Origin: DATARH01 sp036489765
GTDB taxonomy: Bacteria; Pseudomonadota; Alphaproteobacteria; ATCC43930; CGMCC-115725
Assembly (NCBI GenBank): GCA_036489765.1
Contig: DASXFE010000061.1
Coordinates: 1-64,000, forward strand
DNA: 64,000 bases
Reading direction: 5' to 3'
In this document: piece by piece, positions 34,371 through 43,350 of the stretch
Position numbering within the stretch: position 1 is the stretch's first letter
How the letters are laid out: each line of letters starts with the position of its first letter
The notes under the pieces: model-generated
Told to the model about the DNA's origin: nothing
What the model saw: only the letters and a program-made list of their open reading frames with translations
The model's database searches: none
Position numbers and translations under genes: made by a program

Positions 34371-34994
34371 ATGATGGCGTTTGGGCACGGCAAGTTGACC
34401 CTTGGTGCGGTGAAGGTCGCGGTGGTTTTCAGCCTTGTCGTCGTCGCCTGTCTGGTCTCCGGGTGTTCGACTACCGGCGACCTCGGGCCGGCAAGCTCCG
34501 CCGACCAGAAGCGGCTTATCGCTGCGGCGACGGAAGCTCCGCGGTTGCTCCCGAGCGAGAAGATTCGCGTTACGGTCTTTGGCGAGGCGTCCTTGAGCGG
34601 CGATTATCAGATCGATCCGAGCGGGTTCGTGTCCCTGCCGCTGGCCGGTACGATCAAGGCCGCGGGGCTCACTCCAGCCGAGCTGGAGGCGCAATTGGCC
34701 AAGCAGCTTGGCAACGGCCAATATTTAAAGAACCCCAAGGTAACGGTTAGCATAGCTGAATTCAGGCCGTTCTATATCCTCGGAGAGGTGGAAAAGCCGG
34801 GGGCATACCCCTATGTCGGTGGAATAAATGTGTTGAGCGCTATTGCGATAGCGGGTGGAACGACTTATCGTGCGAATCATTCGACCGTTTTGATACAGCA
34901 TCCGGGTGAGGACGGCCTGCACGAATACAGTATGTCGTCACCGATTCCGGTGCTGCCCGGAGACATAATCCAGGTGCCCGCGCGCTATTTCTAG
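34371..34994 (+). CDS. polysaccharide export lipoprotein (Wza/BexD-like)
   Basis: A 207-residue protein from ATG 34371. The signal peptide ends in VSGC with lipobox C32, so it is an outer-membrane lipoprotein. Residues 55-130 form the Poly_export domain (KIRVTVFGEASLSGDYQIDP) and residues 135-190 an SLBB domain (FYILGEVEKPGAYPY, LSAIAIAGG). At 207 residues it is shorter than Wza and lacks the extra SLBB repeat and C-terminal pore helix. The outer-membrane pore may therefore be formed by the barrel protein encoded next, a pairing also seen in other alphaproteobacterial loci. Confidence 0.92.
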   Translation: MMAFGHGKLTLGAVKVAVVFSLVVVACLVSGCSTTGDLGPASSADQKRLIAAATEAPRLLPSEKIRVTVFGEASLSGDYQIDPSGFVSLPLAGTIKAAGLTPAELEAQLAKQLGNGQYLKNPKVTVSIAEFRPFYILGEVEKPGAYPYVGGINVLSAIAIAGGTTYRANHSTVLIQHPGEDGLHEYSMSSPIPVLPGDIIQVPARYF

Positions 34995-35122
34995 TGTCGC
35001 AGGCGGTTTCGATGTTACCTTAAATGGCTGGCACATTCAGGCTGCGGTGGCAAAAATCGAGCTAGCGGAAGCCACCTGCCGCGCGTACCTTTCACAGCGA
35101 CCCTTGGTTGGGTTTCTCGGCG

Positions 35123-36466
35123 ATGGCTAAAGCTATGATGCTGCGCGCTGCCCCGATGCGAATCGCTGTCGCCGTTGGCGTGGCGGGCCTGTGGTCCGGC
35201 GGCGCTATGGCTCAGGTCGGTGTGTTTGGCGGCCCGCAAGGTCCCACCCTCACGGCCCCCGCGATCTCCACCCCGGACCATCCGGACCCGTTCGCGCAGC
35301 CGAGCCGCGATTACAGCGCGATGGTGGCGGGCGACTGGCTGCTTTATCCGACGATCTTTGCGGGTGCCCTCTTCGACTCGAACCCGTCGCAATCGTCGAG
35401 CGGAGCCAAGTCGAGCGCCGGCGCCCGCCTCGTCCCGAGCTTGCTGGCCGAAACGACCAACGGGATCAGCAAGACCACGATTTACGGGATGGCCGACGCG
35501 CAGCTCTACACCAACCAGAGCGGCAGCAATTCCAACACGGTGGCCGCCCGCGCCGGCTTTATCGAGAATTACCAGTTCGCCCCCGACCTGGTGTTCAATG
35601 GCCAGGGCGACTTCACGCGGCAACGCGACCTCTTCAGCACGTTCGGCATCGACCATGCCGTCGCGACGCCGCAAAACCCGACCGGAATAGGCCTCGCGCC
35701 TGTCAATAACCCGCTGACCTACAACCAATATTCCGGGTCGGCGACGCTGCAGAAAAACTTCAACCAGGCGTTTGTGAGCCTGGGCGGGTCGGTTATCGAC
35801 CTCGAATACGATCACGCCTCCACCGCCGCACCGTCGCCGAACGGCGTCGACACAACCGAAACCGTGCGGGGCGGGTACTGGATCAACCCGGTGATCTACG
35901 GCTACGTCGAAGGATCGGTCGACCAGCGCAACTATTCGACGAGCATCCTGAATTCCAGTGGCTATCGGGTTGTCGGCGGCCTTGGCTCGGACCAGATCGG
36001 ACTGGTTCGTGGGGAGGTCTATGCGGGTTATCAGGCTGAAAACTACAATCTCGGTGCCATCGGTACGGTTGGGTCGCCGGTCTACGGCGCCCGCCTCTAC
36101 TACTACCCGCTGCCCGAACTGACGCTCAGCGGTTCGGTCGACGAATCGTTGGGTGTCTCGTTCCTCACCACGGCGCCCGGCGTGCCCGCCGGAGCGGCGA
36201 CGCGCGTGACCACCAGCCTGGGACAGGCGACGTATGCCCTGATGCAGAACTGGTCGGCATCGAGCCGCTTTGGTTTCATCCACACCGACTATGCCGGTAC
36301 CCCCCGGAACGACGACGCCTGGACCGTGGGCGCAACGCTCAACTACAGCATCTGGCGGAACGTTGCGCTGACGCTCGATTACCAGCACATCGACATGACT
36401 TCGAACGTGGCGTTGCAGGGCTTTACCCGAGACGTGGCGACAGTTGGCCTGACCTATAAGTACTGA
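35123..36466 (+). CDS. outer-membrane beta-barrel protein of polysaccharide locus
   Basis: A 447-residue protein from ATG 35123; TTG 35108 is an alternative. The signal peptide (RIAVAVGVAGLWSGGAMAQ) precedes a Gly/Ser/Tyr-rich region of alternating strands, and the protein ends in VGLTYKY with a terminal aromatic residue, the barrel-assembly signal. This matches the outer-membrane barrel family that accompanies Wza-like lipoproteins in synthase- and Wzy-type exopolysaccharide loci. It probably forms or stabilises the secretion channel. Confidence 0.85.
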   Translation: MAKAMMLRAAPMRIAVAVGVAGLWSGGAMAQVGVFGGPQGPTLTAPAISTPDHPDPFAQPSRDYSAMVAGDWLLYPTIFAGALFDSNPSQSSSGAKSSAGARLVPSLLAETTNGISKTTIYGMADAQLYTNQSGSNSNTVAARAGFIENYQFAPDLVFNGQGDFTRQRDLFSTFGIDHAVATPQNPTGIGLAPVNNPLTYNQYSGSATLQKNFNQAFVSLGGSVIDLEYDHASTAAPSPNGVDTTETVRGGYWINPVIYGYVEGSVDQRNYSTSILNSSGYRVVGGLGSDQIGLVRGEVYAGYQAENYNLGAIGTVGSPVYGARLYYYPLPELTLSGSVDESLGVSFLTTAPGVPAGAATRVTTSLGQATYALMQNWSASSRFGFIHTDYAGTPRNDDAWTVGATLNYSIWRNVALTLDYQHIDMTSNVALQGFTRDVATVGLTYKY

Positions 36467-36497
36467 TACGCGGCGCGGCGTGTAACACGAGGAAGCC

Positions 36498-36992
36498 ATG
36501 CAGAAATCGTTCATTGCTGCCGTGGCTGTGGTGCTGGCCGTCATCTTCGGCGGCCCGGCATGGTCACCCGTGCCGAGTGCCGCGGCGCAGGGCGTCACGG
36601 CGATTAACCCTCAGGTCGCGGCGCTGCTGTCGCAGTATCCGGCGGGAGGCCCCGGCCTGCGTGCGGCCGTCGCGCGGCTGGTCGAAGCCCAACCCGACTT
36701 GGCTGCCGCCGTCGTTGCCGCGGCCGCCCACGCGACCCCGGAACAGCAATCCGCGATCGGTGCGGGTCTCGGCGACGCCTACGCGTTTTTCTTGAAGATC
36801 GGTTCGGACAGCGCGGCATACGCGGAGAATCTGATCAGGCAGGCGGTGACTGCCGCCGACCCCGTGACCCTCGCCGCCTATGTTTCGGTGATACAGCCGA
36901 CGCAGGCACAGCCGATCCCCGGCGGCAACAACAACGTCGGCAACACCACCACCGGGTGCATCAGTCCAAGCTCGCCCGGTCGCAGGTGCTGA
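36498..36992 (+). CDS. small secreted Ala-rich protein of unknown function
   Basis: A 164-residue protein with GAGGAAG before the ATG. A signal peptide (SFIAAVAVVLAVIFGG, then SAAAQ) is followed by an Ala/Val-rich helical domain and a low-complexity Asn/Gly/Ser tail with two cysteines (GCISPSSPGRRC). It lies between the outer-membrane barrel and the O-antigen-ligase-like gene, so a periplasmic role in polysaccharide assembly or export is likely from context. I do not recognise a family. Confidence 0.7.
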   Translation: MQKSFIAAVAVVLAVIFGGPAWSPVPSAAAQGVTAINPQVAALLSQYPAGGPGLRAAVARLVEAQPDLAAAVVAAAAHATPEQQSAIGAGLGDAYAFFLKIGSDSAAYAENLIRQAVTAADPVTLAAYVSVIQPTQAQPIPGGNNNVGNTTTGCISPSSPGRRC

Positions 36993-37248
36993 GGGATCGC
37001 GAAGGCGTTCCTGGGCGCTGCCTTTTCTCCGTGCCTGTTCGCCGCCGCCTCGGGGCCGGGAACGCTTGCCCCTGCCTTGTCTTCCCTAGGACCATGTGAC
37101 AAGGTCCAGGGCAAAAAAGCCGCCGAAAATCAATGACAGGTGCAAGCGCTGCGTTTCACCTGAACGGCGGTAGCATGGGCTGACCCTGACCTGACGGCTT
37201 GCTGCTTTGCCATATCGCGTCCTGGAAGATCGTTCGAGGCGGCGGGGT
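36993..37248. other. 256-base intergenic region with an imperfect hairpin
   Basis: Between the Ala-rich gene and the ligase-like gene. GGACC (37089-37093) and GGTCC (37103-37107) form a short hairpin flanked by CCC and GGG, followed by an A tract rather than a T tract on this strand, so it is not a standard terminator. A promoter for the next gene may lie here but no clear hexamers are seen. Confidence 0.35.
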
Positions 37249-38742
37249 ATGTCCCGACCGCAACCGCGCTGTCATTCGCCTGGCTGGATGGACCGGTTTG
37301 GAGGTCCGGCAAGGGGCCGCGCGCCACGCACCGGGGAGGCGACGGAACGTGTCACCCTCGGACTTCTCATCGCCGGTCTGGCCGCGGTTCCGTACTGGTA
37401 CGGCAGCAACGACCTGGTGGCGTGGGGCGTCAACGCGGTCGTGTTCCCGGGTTTGATGGTGTCTTACGAAGTGTCGCTTGTCGTCAGAGGCAAGGGGCAT
37501 CCGACGCCGCTCGGGGATCGGTTGCTAGTGCCGGCGGGCTTGTTTCTTGCGGTGCTGCTGTGGATCTGGTTTCAGGCCGTGGCCTGGAGGCATATGCCGC
37601 TGGCGAGCCCGATATGGGGAATGGCCGGGCGAACGCTCGCTCGGCCGGTCGCCCAGAGCATCACCGTCAATCGCGATTTGACCAACCTAGCGCTGGTTCG
37701 CCTGGTAACGGCCGCCAGCGTTTTGTGGCTGGCGGCACAGCTTTGCCGGGAAGCGCGGCGCGCTCTTACGCTCCTCCGGGCGATCGTCGTCATCGTGTGC
37801 GCCTACGCGGCCTATGGCCTGGTCGCCATCAGCCTTTCGTCGGTGCGCCTTCCCGGACTGGCGATCCCGTTCGACGGTGGGCTGGTGTCGTCGACCTTTG
37901 TCAATCGCAACACCTTCGCGACTTATGCCGGGCTGGGACTGATCGCGGCGAGCGGCTTGATCCTGCGGATTTACCGCCGCGCGGCCGGAGGCGAGGGGGA
38001 TGGATGGCGGCTGCGGCTGTCGTCGCTGGTCGACGTGACCGGCAGCAGGGCGGCGGCCCCTCTGGCGGGGGCGTTCGTGATCCTCGTCGCATTGCTGCTG
38101 ACGGGGTCTCGCGGCGGGGTGATCGCCACCGGCGTGGGATTGCTGGCGCTCGCGCTTCAGACACGCCGAGAGGCCGAACGGAGCAGATGGCGGCGATTCG
38201 CGGTCGTCGTCCCGGTCGTGCTTCTGCCGGCGGCCTGTCTGGTGGCCTTCGGCGGCTCTTTTGTCGACAGCCTCGAGCAGCGCGGGATTGCCGATCCCAA
38301 CCGGCTGGCGGTCTATCTGCTGACGATCCGGTCGATCCTCGATGCGCCGCTGACCGGGCATGGCTACGGCACCTTTGCCGATGTCTTTCCGCTCTATCGC
38401 GACCGCACGCTCTCCGTGCAAGGGACCTGGGCCGAAGCCCACAACACCTATCTTGAGATGTTCCAGGGCCTCGGGCTGGTGTTCGGGGCAATGCTCGTGG
38501 CCGCTGTGGTGTTGCTCGTGCTACGTTGCCTTATCAGGGGATCGAGGCAGCGGGAGCATGTGACGGTCCCGCGTGTCGCCGTCGCCGCAGCGGTTTTGGT
38601 GGGTGTTCACGCGTTGGTGGATTTCAGTCTGCAAATCCAGGCGGTGACGCTGACCTTCATGGCCCTTCTGGGGGCAGGCATGGCGCAGTCGCGCGATCGA
38701 AATCACCCGAGTGATCAGCAAAACGGCGCGGCTGCAGGCTGA
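37249..38742 (+). CDS. O-antigen ligase/Wzy-family membrane protein 1
   Basis: A 497-residue polytopic membrane protein from ATG 37249 (GGCGGGGT just upstream); the frame is open to 37207. It has about ten to twelve hydrophobic segments and the Wzy_C/WaaL region with NRNTFATYAGLG, LLTGSRGGVIATG and the periplasmic-loop motif GHGYGTFADVFP followed by AHNTYLEMFQGLG. These motifs are typical of O-antigen ligases and exopolysaccharide polymerases. A second candidate polymerase of another family is encoded at 58800. Confidence 0.88.
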   Translation: MSRPQPRCHSPGWMDRFGGPARGRAPRTGEATERVTLGLLIAGLAAVPYWYGSNDLVAWGVNAVVFPGLMVSYEVSLVVRGKGHPTPLGDRLLVPAGLFLAVLLWIWFQAVAWRHMPLASPIWGMAGRTLARPVAQSITVNRDLTNLALVRLVTAASVLWLAAQLCREARRALTLLRAIVVIVCAYAAYGLVAISLSSVRLPGLAIPFDGGLVSSTFVNRNTFATYAGLGLIAASGLILRIYRRAAGGEGDGWRLRLSSLVDVTGSRAAAPLAGAFVILVALLLTGSRGGVIATGVGLLALALQTRREAERSRWRRFAVVVPVVLLPAACLVAFGGSFVDSLEQRGIADPNRLAVYLLTIRSILDAPLTGHGYGTFADVFPLYRDRTLSVQGTWAEAHNTYLEMFQGLGLVFGAMLVAAVVLLVLRCLIRGSRQREHVTVPRVAVAAAVLVGVHALVDFSLQIQAVTLTFMALLGAGMAQSRDRNHPSDQQNGAAAG

Positions 38743-38789
38743 AGACGAGCAGTGCGCGTCGTGGTCGATGTGAGGAACCCGAGGTTTAG

Positions 38790-41030
38790 ATGTCCAATCG
38801 GCTAACGGCGACCGACCCTCCCGACGTCGATGCAGGCGGCGATCATTTCGAGCTCCGCGATGCCGTCAGCTTCGTATGGCGCGAATGGAAGTTCGTCTGT
38901 TGCATCGTCGCGCTGGTGATGTTGGTCGGGGTCGTGGTCTTGCTGCGCCAGACCCCGCTTTACACCGCAACGAGCGAGATCCTCCTCGACCGGCCGCGCG
39001 AGAAGGTTGCGGGCAACGAACCCATTCTCAGCGACGTCAACCTCGATGTCCCGATGATCGAAAGCCAGATGGCGATCATCCGGTCGAGCGTGTTTCTGCG
39101 CCGGGTCGTCGAGAAGAACCACCTCGCGCCCGATCAGGCCGTCGCCGCGGCGCCTTCGCCGCCCCCCGCGCCGCACGACTCGCCGGTGCTCGACACTGTA
39201 CGCTCGCTGTTCCCCGGTGCCGACCCCGCCTCTCACGTCTCGTCGGCAGATCTGGGCTCGGACGCGATCCCGGCCAACGAGCTTGGTCCCATCTCGGCGC
39301 TCAAAGGCGCGATTTCGGTCTCGCGGGTCGCCCAGCGCGGTTATGTCCTCGGGATCTCGGTCACCGACCCGAACCCCACGCGCGCGGCGCAACTCGCCAA
39401 CGCCGTCGCCGACGCCTATCTGGTCGACAAGCTCGACGCGCGGTTCGAGGCGGCCAAAAGGGCGGAGGCGTGGCTTAGCGAGCGCTTGTCCGGCTTGCGC
39501 GATCAGCTCCGCGATTCCGAGGAAGCGGTCGCCGCCTTTCGCGCCGCGCACGGTCTCATCCAACAGAACGGGACCACGCTGACGCAACAGCAGCTTTCGG
39601 AGCTCAACGCCAAGCTGGTCGATGCGCGGGCCGACGCGGCGCAGAAAAAAGCCCGGGTCGATCTGCTGGCCAAGGGCGGAAGCGTTCAAAGCATCCCGGA
39701 TATCGGGAGCAGCGCCGCGTTGCAGTCCTTGCGCCAGCAGCTCAGCTCCCTGTCGGCGCAGGAGGCGGACCTTCTTGCCCGATACGGTTCCGCGCATCCG
39801 CTGGTCGTCAACATCCGGGCCCAAGAGCGCGATGTCGAGCGTTCGATTGGCGCCGAATCCGGACGGATCGCCGCGGGCATCCGCAACGACTACGAACTCG
39901 CGCGGTCGCGGCTCGATACGCTCGAAAAGGCGGTCCAGCAGGCCACCGGCCAGATCAACGCCGACGACGCGACGGCCATCCACCTGCACGAGCTGGAGCG
40001 GACGGCCGCCGTCAACAAGACCCTGTTCGAGGATTTTCTCCAGCGTTCCAAAGTCACCGCGGAGCAATCGACTTTTGAGGTCCGTGACGCGCGTGTGATC
40101 ACGCCGGCAATGGTGCCGCCCTCCGCCAGCTCGCCGCGTCCCGCCAAGTTCCTCGGGGTTGCCGGGTTCCTCGGCGTCGTCCTCGGCCTTATCGGCGCCT
40201 ACGCGCGCGAGCGGCTCAATGCCGGGTTCAGCACGCCGCAACAGGTCGAGGACATGCTCGCCCTGCCCGTGCTCAGCTCGGTGAGCCACCTGAAGACGCG
40301 CGACCTCACCGTAAACAACGCCCTGGTCCCGATTTACAACTACCCCGTGGTCAGGCCCCTGTCGCGCTACGCGGAGGCGATCCGCGGGCTGCGCAGCGGC
40401 ATCCGCATGACCGATGTCGACGTTCCGCCCAAGGTGATCCAGCTGACCTCCGCGGTTCCAGACGAGGGCAAGACCACGATCGCCCTGTCGCTCGCCGCGT
40501 CGGCCGCCATAGCCAAGATCAAGGTGCTCTTTATCGATGCGGATTTGCGTCACCCGACGGCGTCGCGCGATCTTAAGGCGGAAAAGGAAAACGGGCTTGT
40601 CGATCTCCTGATGGGGCATGTCGAAGAGTCCGAGGTGGTGCGGTTTCACGAGGGCCCCGGGTATTGGATGCTCCCGGCGGGCAGCCACACCCAGAACCCG
40701 ACCGATCTTCTCAGCTCCGATCGCATGAAGTCGCTGATTGCCGGTTTCAGGGAAAACTTCGATCTCGTGGTGATCGATTCCCCGCCGGTCGGACCCGTCA
40801 TCGATCCGGTTGTCGTCGCGCAACTCAGCGACAAGATCGTCTTGGTCGTCCGCTGGGGATCCACCGCGCGCGAGCTGGTCAAGCAGTGCCTCAATCATCT
40901 TCCCGGGCAGCGCAAGGTGGCAGGCGTCGTTTTCAATCACGTCAACGATCGAGAAGCGCAGAAATACGGAAGACCGGCTTACAATTACTATTATGGGAAC
41001 CGGTATTATAAAGGGTATTACAGCGCTTAG
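38790..41030 (+). CDS. Wzc-like chain-length regulator and tyrosine autokinase
   Basis: A 746-residue polysaccharide co-polymerase fused to a BY-kinase. The N-terminal Wzz domain has a membrane helix near residues 33-53 and a long periplasmic coiled coil; the second membrane helix is near residues 450-470. The cytoplasmic kinase has Walker A SAVPDEGKTT (about residues 553-562), Walker A' VLFIDADLRHP and Walker B LVVIDSPPV. The tail is a tyrosine cluster, YNYYYGNRYYKGYYSA, with 8 Tyr in the last 16 residues, the site of cyclic autophosphorylation. It controls chain length together with the polymerase. Confidence 0.93.
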   Translation: MSNRLTATDPPDVDAGGDHFELRDAVSFVWREWKFVCCIVALVMLVGVVVLLRQTPLYTATSEILLDRPREKVAGNEPILSDVNLDVPMIESQMAIIRSSVFLRRVVEKNHLAPDQAVAAAPSPPPAPHDSPVLDTVRSLFPGADPASHVSSADLGSDAIPANELGPISALKGAISVSRVAQRGYVLGISVTDPNPTRAAQLANAVADAYLVDKLDARFEAAKRAEAWLSERLSGLRDQLRDSEEAVAAFRAAHGLIQQNGTTLTQQQLSELNAKLVDARADAAQKKARVDLLAKGGSVQSIPDIGSSAALQSLRQQLSSLSAQEADLLARYGSAHPLVVNIRAQERDVERSIGAESGRIAAGIRNDYELARSRLDTLEKAVQQATGQINADDATAIHLHELERTAAVNKTLFEDFLQRSKVTAEQSTFEVRDARVITPAMVPPSASSPRPAKFLGVAGFLGVVLGLIGAYARERLNAGFSTPQQVEDMLALPVLSSVSHLKTRDLTVNNALVPIYNYPVVRPLSRYAEAIRGLRSGIRMTDVDVPPKVIQLTSAVPDEGKTTIALSLAASAAIAKIKVLFIDADLRHPTASRDLKAEKENGLVDLLMGHVEESEVVRFHEGPGYWMLPAGSHTQNPTDLLSSDRMKSLIAGFRENFDLVVIDSPPVGPVIDPVVVAQLSDKIVLVVRWGSTARELVKQCLNHLPGQRKVAGVVFNHVNDREAQKYGRPAYNYYYGNRYYKGYYSA

Positions 41031-41673
41031 CGCGGCCTTTAGGCGGCCAATAGAGCTTCCTGCGATCTTCGTCGTGGTGGTGCTGGGCACAATGGCGGTC
41101 GTGCGCGGCTGGAATATCGCGGAGTTCGGTTACGCGCGGGCTGCGGCCCTGGCCTCGCGCCAGACGGCGCCGGCGGGCCTCGCTCGATGGCAGGATGCCC
41201 CCGGGCTCGGCGAAGCGGCCCTCGAAGCCTCGCTCCCGGCGATGTCGGATCCGACCGATATCGCCGGCGCCCGCGCCCGTGCGGAAAGGCTCGCCGCGAT
41301 CGCCGCCGTGCACCCGCTGTCCTCGGCCAATTGGCTGGCGCTCGCCGGAATGGGGCTGGTGACGGGGCAGCCGCATCAGCGGGTTCTCGACGCCTTGGCG
41401 ATGTCGGCCCTGACGGGGCCGAACGAAGGAGCGGTCATGCTGCAACGCGGCATCTTCGGTCTGCTGCAATGGGAACGCCTGCCCGCGGACGTGCGCCAAC
41501 GCACGGCGAGCGACCTTGCCGGCGCCATCCTCGGCACGAACGTGCAGGACGCGGACTTGCTGCCGGCCAAGAACATTCTCCGCGAAAAGCCGTCCCAGAC
41601 GCGCCAGGAGGTCGGCGACTTGTTGCGCGCAGACGGCGTTCCGGCGAGCGATCTCGGCCGCATCGGTCTTTGA
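40993..41673 (+). CDS. membrane-anchored protein of unknown function overlapping wzc-like 3' end
   Basis: A 226-residue protein from ATG 40993, which lies inside the last 38 bases of the kinase gene in another frame, so translation is probably coupled. One membrane helix (ELPAIFVVVVLGTMAVV) is followed by an Ala/Leu-rich helical domain of TPR-like character (LSSANWLALAGMGLVTGQPHQR). Similar small proteins follow Wzc-like genes in other loci, but I cannot assign a family. Likely an inner-membrane assembly factor. Confidence 0.7.
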   Translation: MGTGIIKGITALSAAFRRPIELPAIFVVVVLGTMAVVRGWNIAEFGYARAAALASRQTAPAGLARWQDAPGLGEAALEASLPAMSDPTDIAGARARAERLAAIAAVHPLSSANWLALAGMGLVTGQPHQRVLDALAMSALTGPNEGAVMLQRGIFGLLQWERLPADVRQRTASDLAGAILGTNVQDADLLPAKNILREKPSQTRQEVGDLLRADGVPASDLGRIGL

Positions 41674-41677
41674 TCGG

Positions 41678-42415
41678 ATGCGTATAGCACGTTCGATGGA
41701 GCTCGGGTTTTCCGCGCCGCACGCAACGGCGGTATCGCTCACCGGCCGGTCCGGCGCTGAGCGGGGCGGCTGCTACGTCCAATACGGTTGCGGCTTATGC
41801 GCCCCGGAAGGGTGGATCAATTTCGACGCCTCGCCCCGGCTGCGGATCGAACGCGCCTATGGCCTGCGGACCGTGCTGCGGGCGGCGGTGGGGCATGCCT
41901 TCCCGCCGAACGTCCGGCCCGGCGACATCGTGCGCGGGCTCCCGGTGGCCGACGGCAGTGCACAAGCCGCCTATTGCAGTCATGTGCTCGAGCATCTGCC
42001 GCGCGACGACGTGACGGCGGCGCTGCGCAATACGTTTCGTCTGCTGCGGCCGGGCGGGGTGTTCCGCCTCGTCGTGCCGGATTTGCAATGGCGTGCCGCG
42101 CGGTACGTCGAAGCCGCATCGGGCGCGGACCCCGCAGCGGCGGATGGGCTGATCGACAGCTGCCTGCTCGGGACGAGAAGCAACCCACGGACGCCGGTCG
42201 ACTGGCTGCGCAAACAACTCGGCAGATCGGCGCATCTGTGGATGTACGATTTCGCCGCGCTCGAACGCCTGCTTGCCGAAGCGGGATTTGCCCAAATCAG
42301 GCGCTGCACGCTGGGCGACGGCGACGATCCGATGTTCCTGCTCGTCGAGCAGGCGGATCGCTTTTACGAAGCGGGAGAGGCCGAATTGTCGATCCAGGCG
42401 GTGTGCCCGGGATGA
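41678..42415 (+). CDS. class I methyltransferase (polysaccharide locus)
   Basis: A 245-residue protein from ATG 41678; ATG 41696 is an alternative. YVQYGCGLCAPEGWINFDASP is the variant SAM-binding start, VADGSAQAAYCSHVLEHLPRDD carries the motif II/III region, and LRPGGVFRLVVPDL the post-II strand, all typical of Methyltransf_11 enzymes in glycan loci. It starts 4 bases after the preceding stop and overlaps the next methyltransferase by 4 bases (ATGA). Substrate is probably a sugar residue of the polymer. Confidence 0.85.
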   Translation: MRIARSMELGFSAPHATAVSLTGRSGAERGGCYVQYGCGLCAPEGWINFDASPRLRIERAYGLRTVLRAAVGHAFPPNVRPGDIVRGLPVADGSAQAAYCSHVLEHLPRDDVTAALRNTFRLLRPGGVFRLVVPDLQWRAARYVEAASGADPAAADGLIDSCLLGTRSNPRTPVDWLRKQLGRSAHLWMYDFAALERLLAEAGFAQIRRCTLGDGDDPMFLLVEQADRFYEAGEAELSIQAVCPG

Positions 42416-43326
42416 TGCTTTGGGGCAAGGCTGCCGGTAGCGATCATCCCACTCGCCTGCCCCGCGATGATGCCGAGCGGCGGAGCTGGCAGGTGGCCAA
42501 TCGGGCGTGGTGGGAAGCCGCGCCGATGCGATACGACTGGCGCGAGGATCTTGGCGCCGCTCCGGGCACGGAGGCTTATTTCGGCGAGATCGACCGCCGC
42601 TTCCTGTCGTCGGCAAAGAGCTTTCTGCCATGGCGGGAAATACCGTTCGACACGCTGATCCCGTTTGCCGATCTGGGCGGCCGCGACGTGTTGGAGCTGG
42701 GCGTTGGCCATGGGACCCACGCCCAGCTCTTGTCGTCGCATTGCGGATCCTTCACCGGGATCGATCTGACGGCGGCGGCGGCGCGAATGACGGCGCGGCG
42801 GCTGGGGCAGTGCGGGTTGCGGGGGCGCATCCTGCAGATGGACGGCGAGGCGCTTGGCTTCTCCGACGACAGTTTCGACTATGTCTGGAGCTGGGGGGTC
42901 ATTCACCACTCGGCCGATACCCCTCGCATCTTGGCCGAAATCAGCCGGGTACTGAGGCCGGGCGGCTTGTGCACGGTCATGGTCTATTACCGCTCATGGT
43001 GGCAGTACCATGCGTTTGGGTTGGCGCGCGGGTTGCTCCGCGGGGGATGGGGCAGCCTGCACGGTATTCGCGCCGGCAATACGGATGGGGCTATCGCGCG
43101 CTATTACACGCCGAGCGAATGGCGATCGGTGACCCGCGGCCTGTTCGAGGTCACCTCGATACAGGTCTGCGGCCTCAAGAGCGATATCGTGCCGTTGCCT
43201 CATGGGGCGCTCAAAGACGCCGTGGTGAAAAGGCTGCCGGACGCCGCGGCACGCGTTTTGACCTCGCGGCTGCGCATGGGCTCGCTGCTGATCGCGCAGA
43301 TGCGCAAACCCGACCGCGCCCGATGA
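42412..43326 (+). CDS. second class I SAM-dependent methyltransferase
   Basis: A 304-residue methyltransferase with motif I VLELGVGHGTHAQLL, acidic FTGIDLTAAAA, and DDSFDYVWSWGVIHHSADTP followed by VLRPGGLCTVMVYY. The start overlaps the stop of the upstream methyltransferase. Two consecutive, unlike methyltransferases suggest that the polymer carries methylation at two positions, or that one acts on a non-sugar substituent. It belongs to the long forward operon. Confidence 0.88.
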   Translation: MMLWGKAAGSDHPTRLPRDDAERRSWQVANRAWWEAAPMRYDWREDLGAAPGTEAYFGEIDRRFLSSAKSFLPWREIPFDTLIPFADLGGRDVLELGVGHGTHAQLLSSHCGSFTGIDLTAAAARMTARRLGQCGLRGRILQMDGEALGFSDDSFDYVWSWGVIHHSADTPRILAEISRVLRPGGLCTVMVYYRSWWQYHAFGLARGLLRGGWGSLHGIRAGNTDGAIARYYTPSEWRSVTRGLFEVTSIQVCGLKSDIVPLPHGALKDAVVKRLPDAAARVLTSRLRMGSLLIAQMRKPDRAR

Positions 43327-43350
43327 CCGCTCGGACGGCCGATCGCTGAC

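Noticed and set aside
35029..35049. Sigma-54-like TGGCAC...GC sequence
   Set aside because: The distance between the GG and GC elements is two bases too long for a -24/-12 promoter.
37085..37115. Hairpin GGACC/GGTCC as a Rho-independent terminator
   Set aside because: The stem is short and is followed by an A tract, not a T tract; on the reverse strand the T tract precedes the stem.
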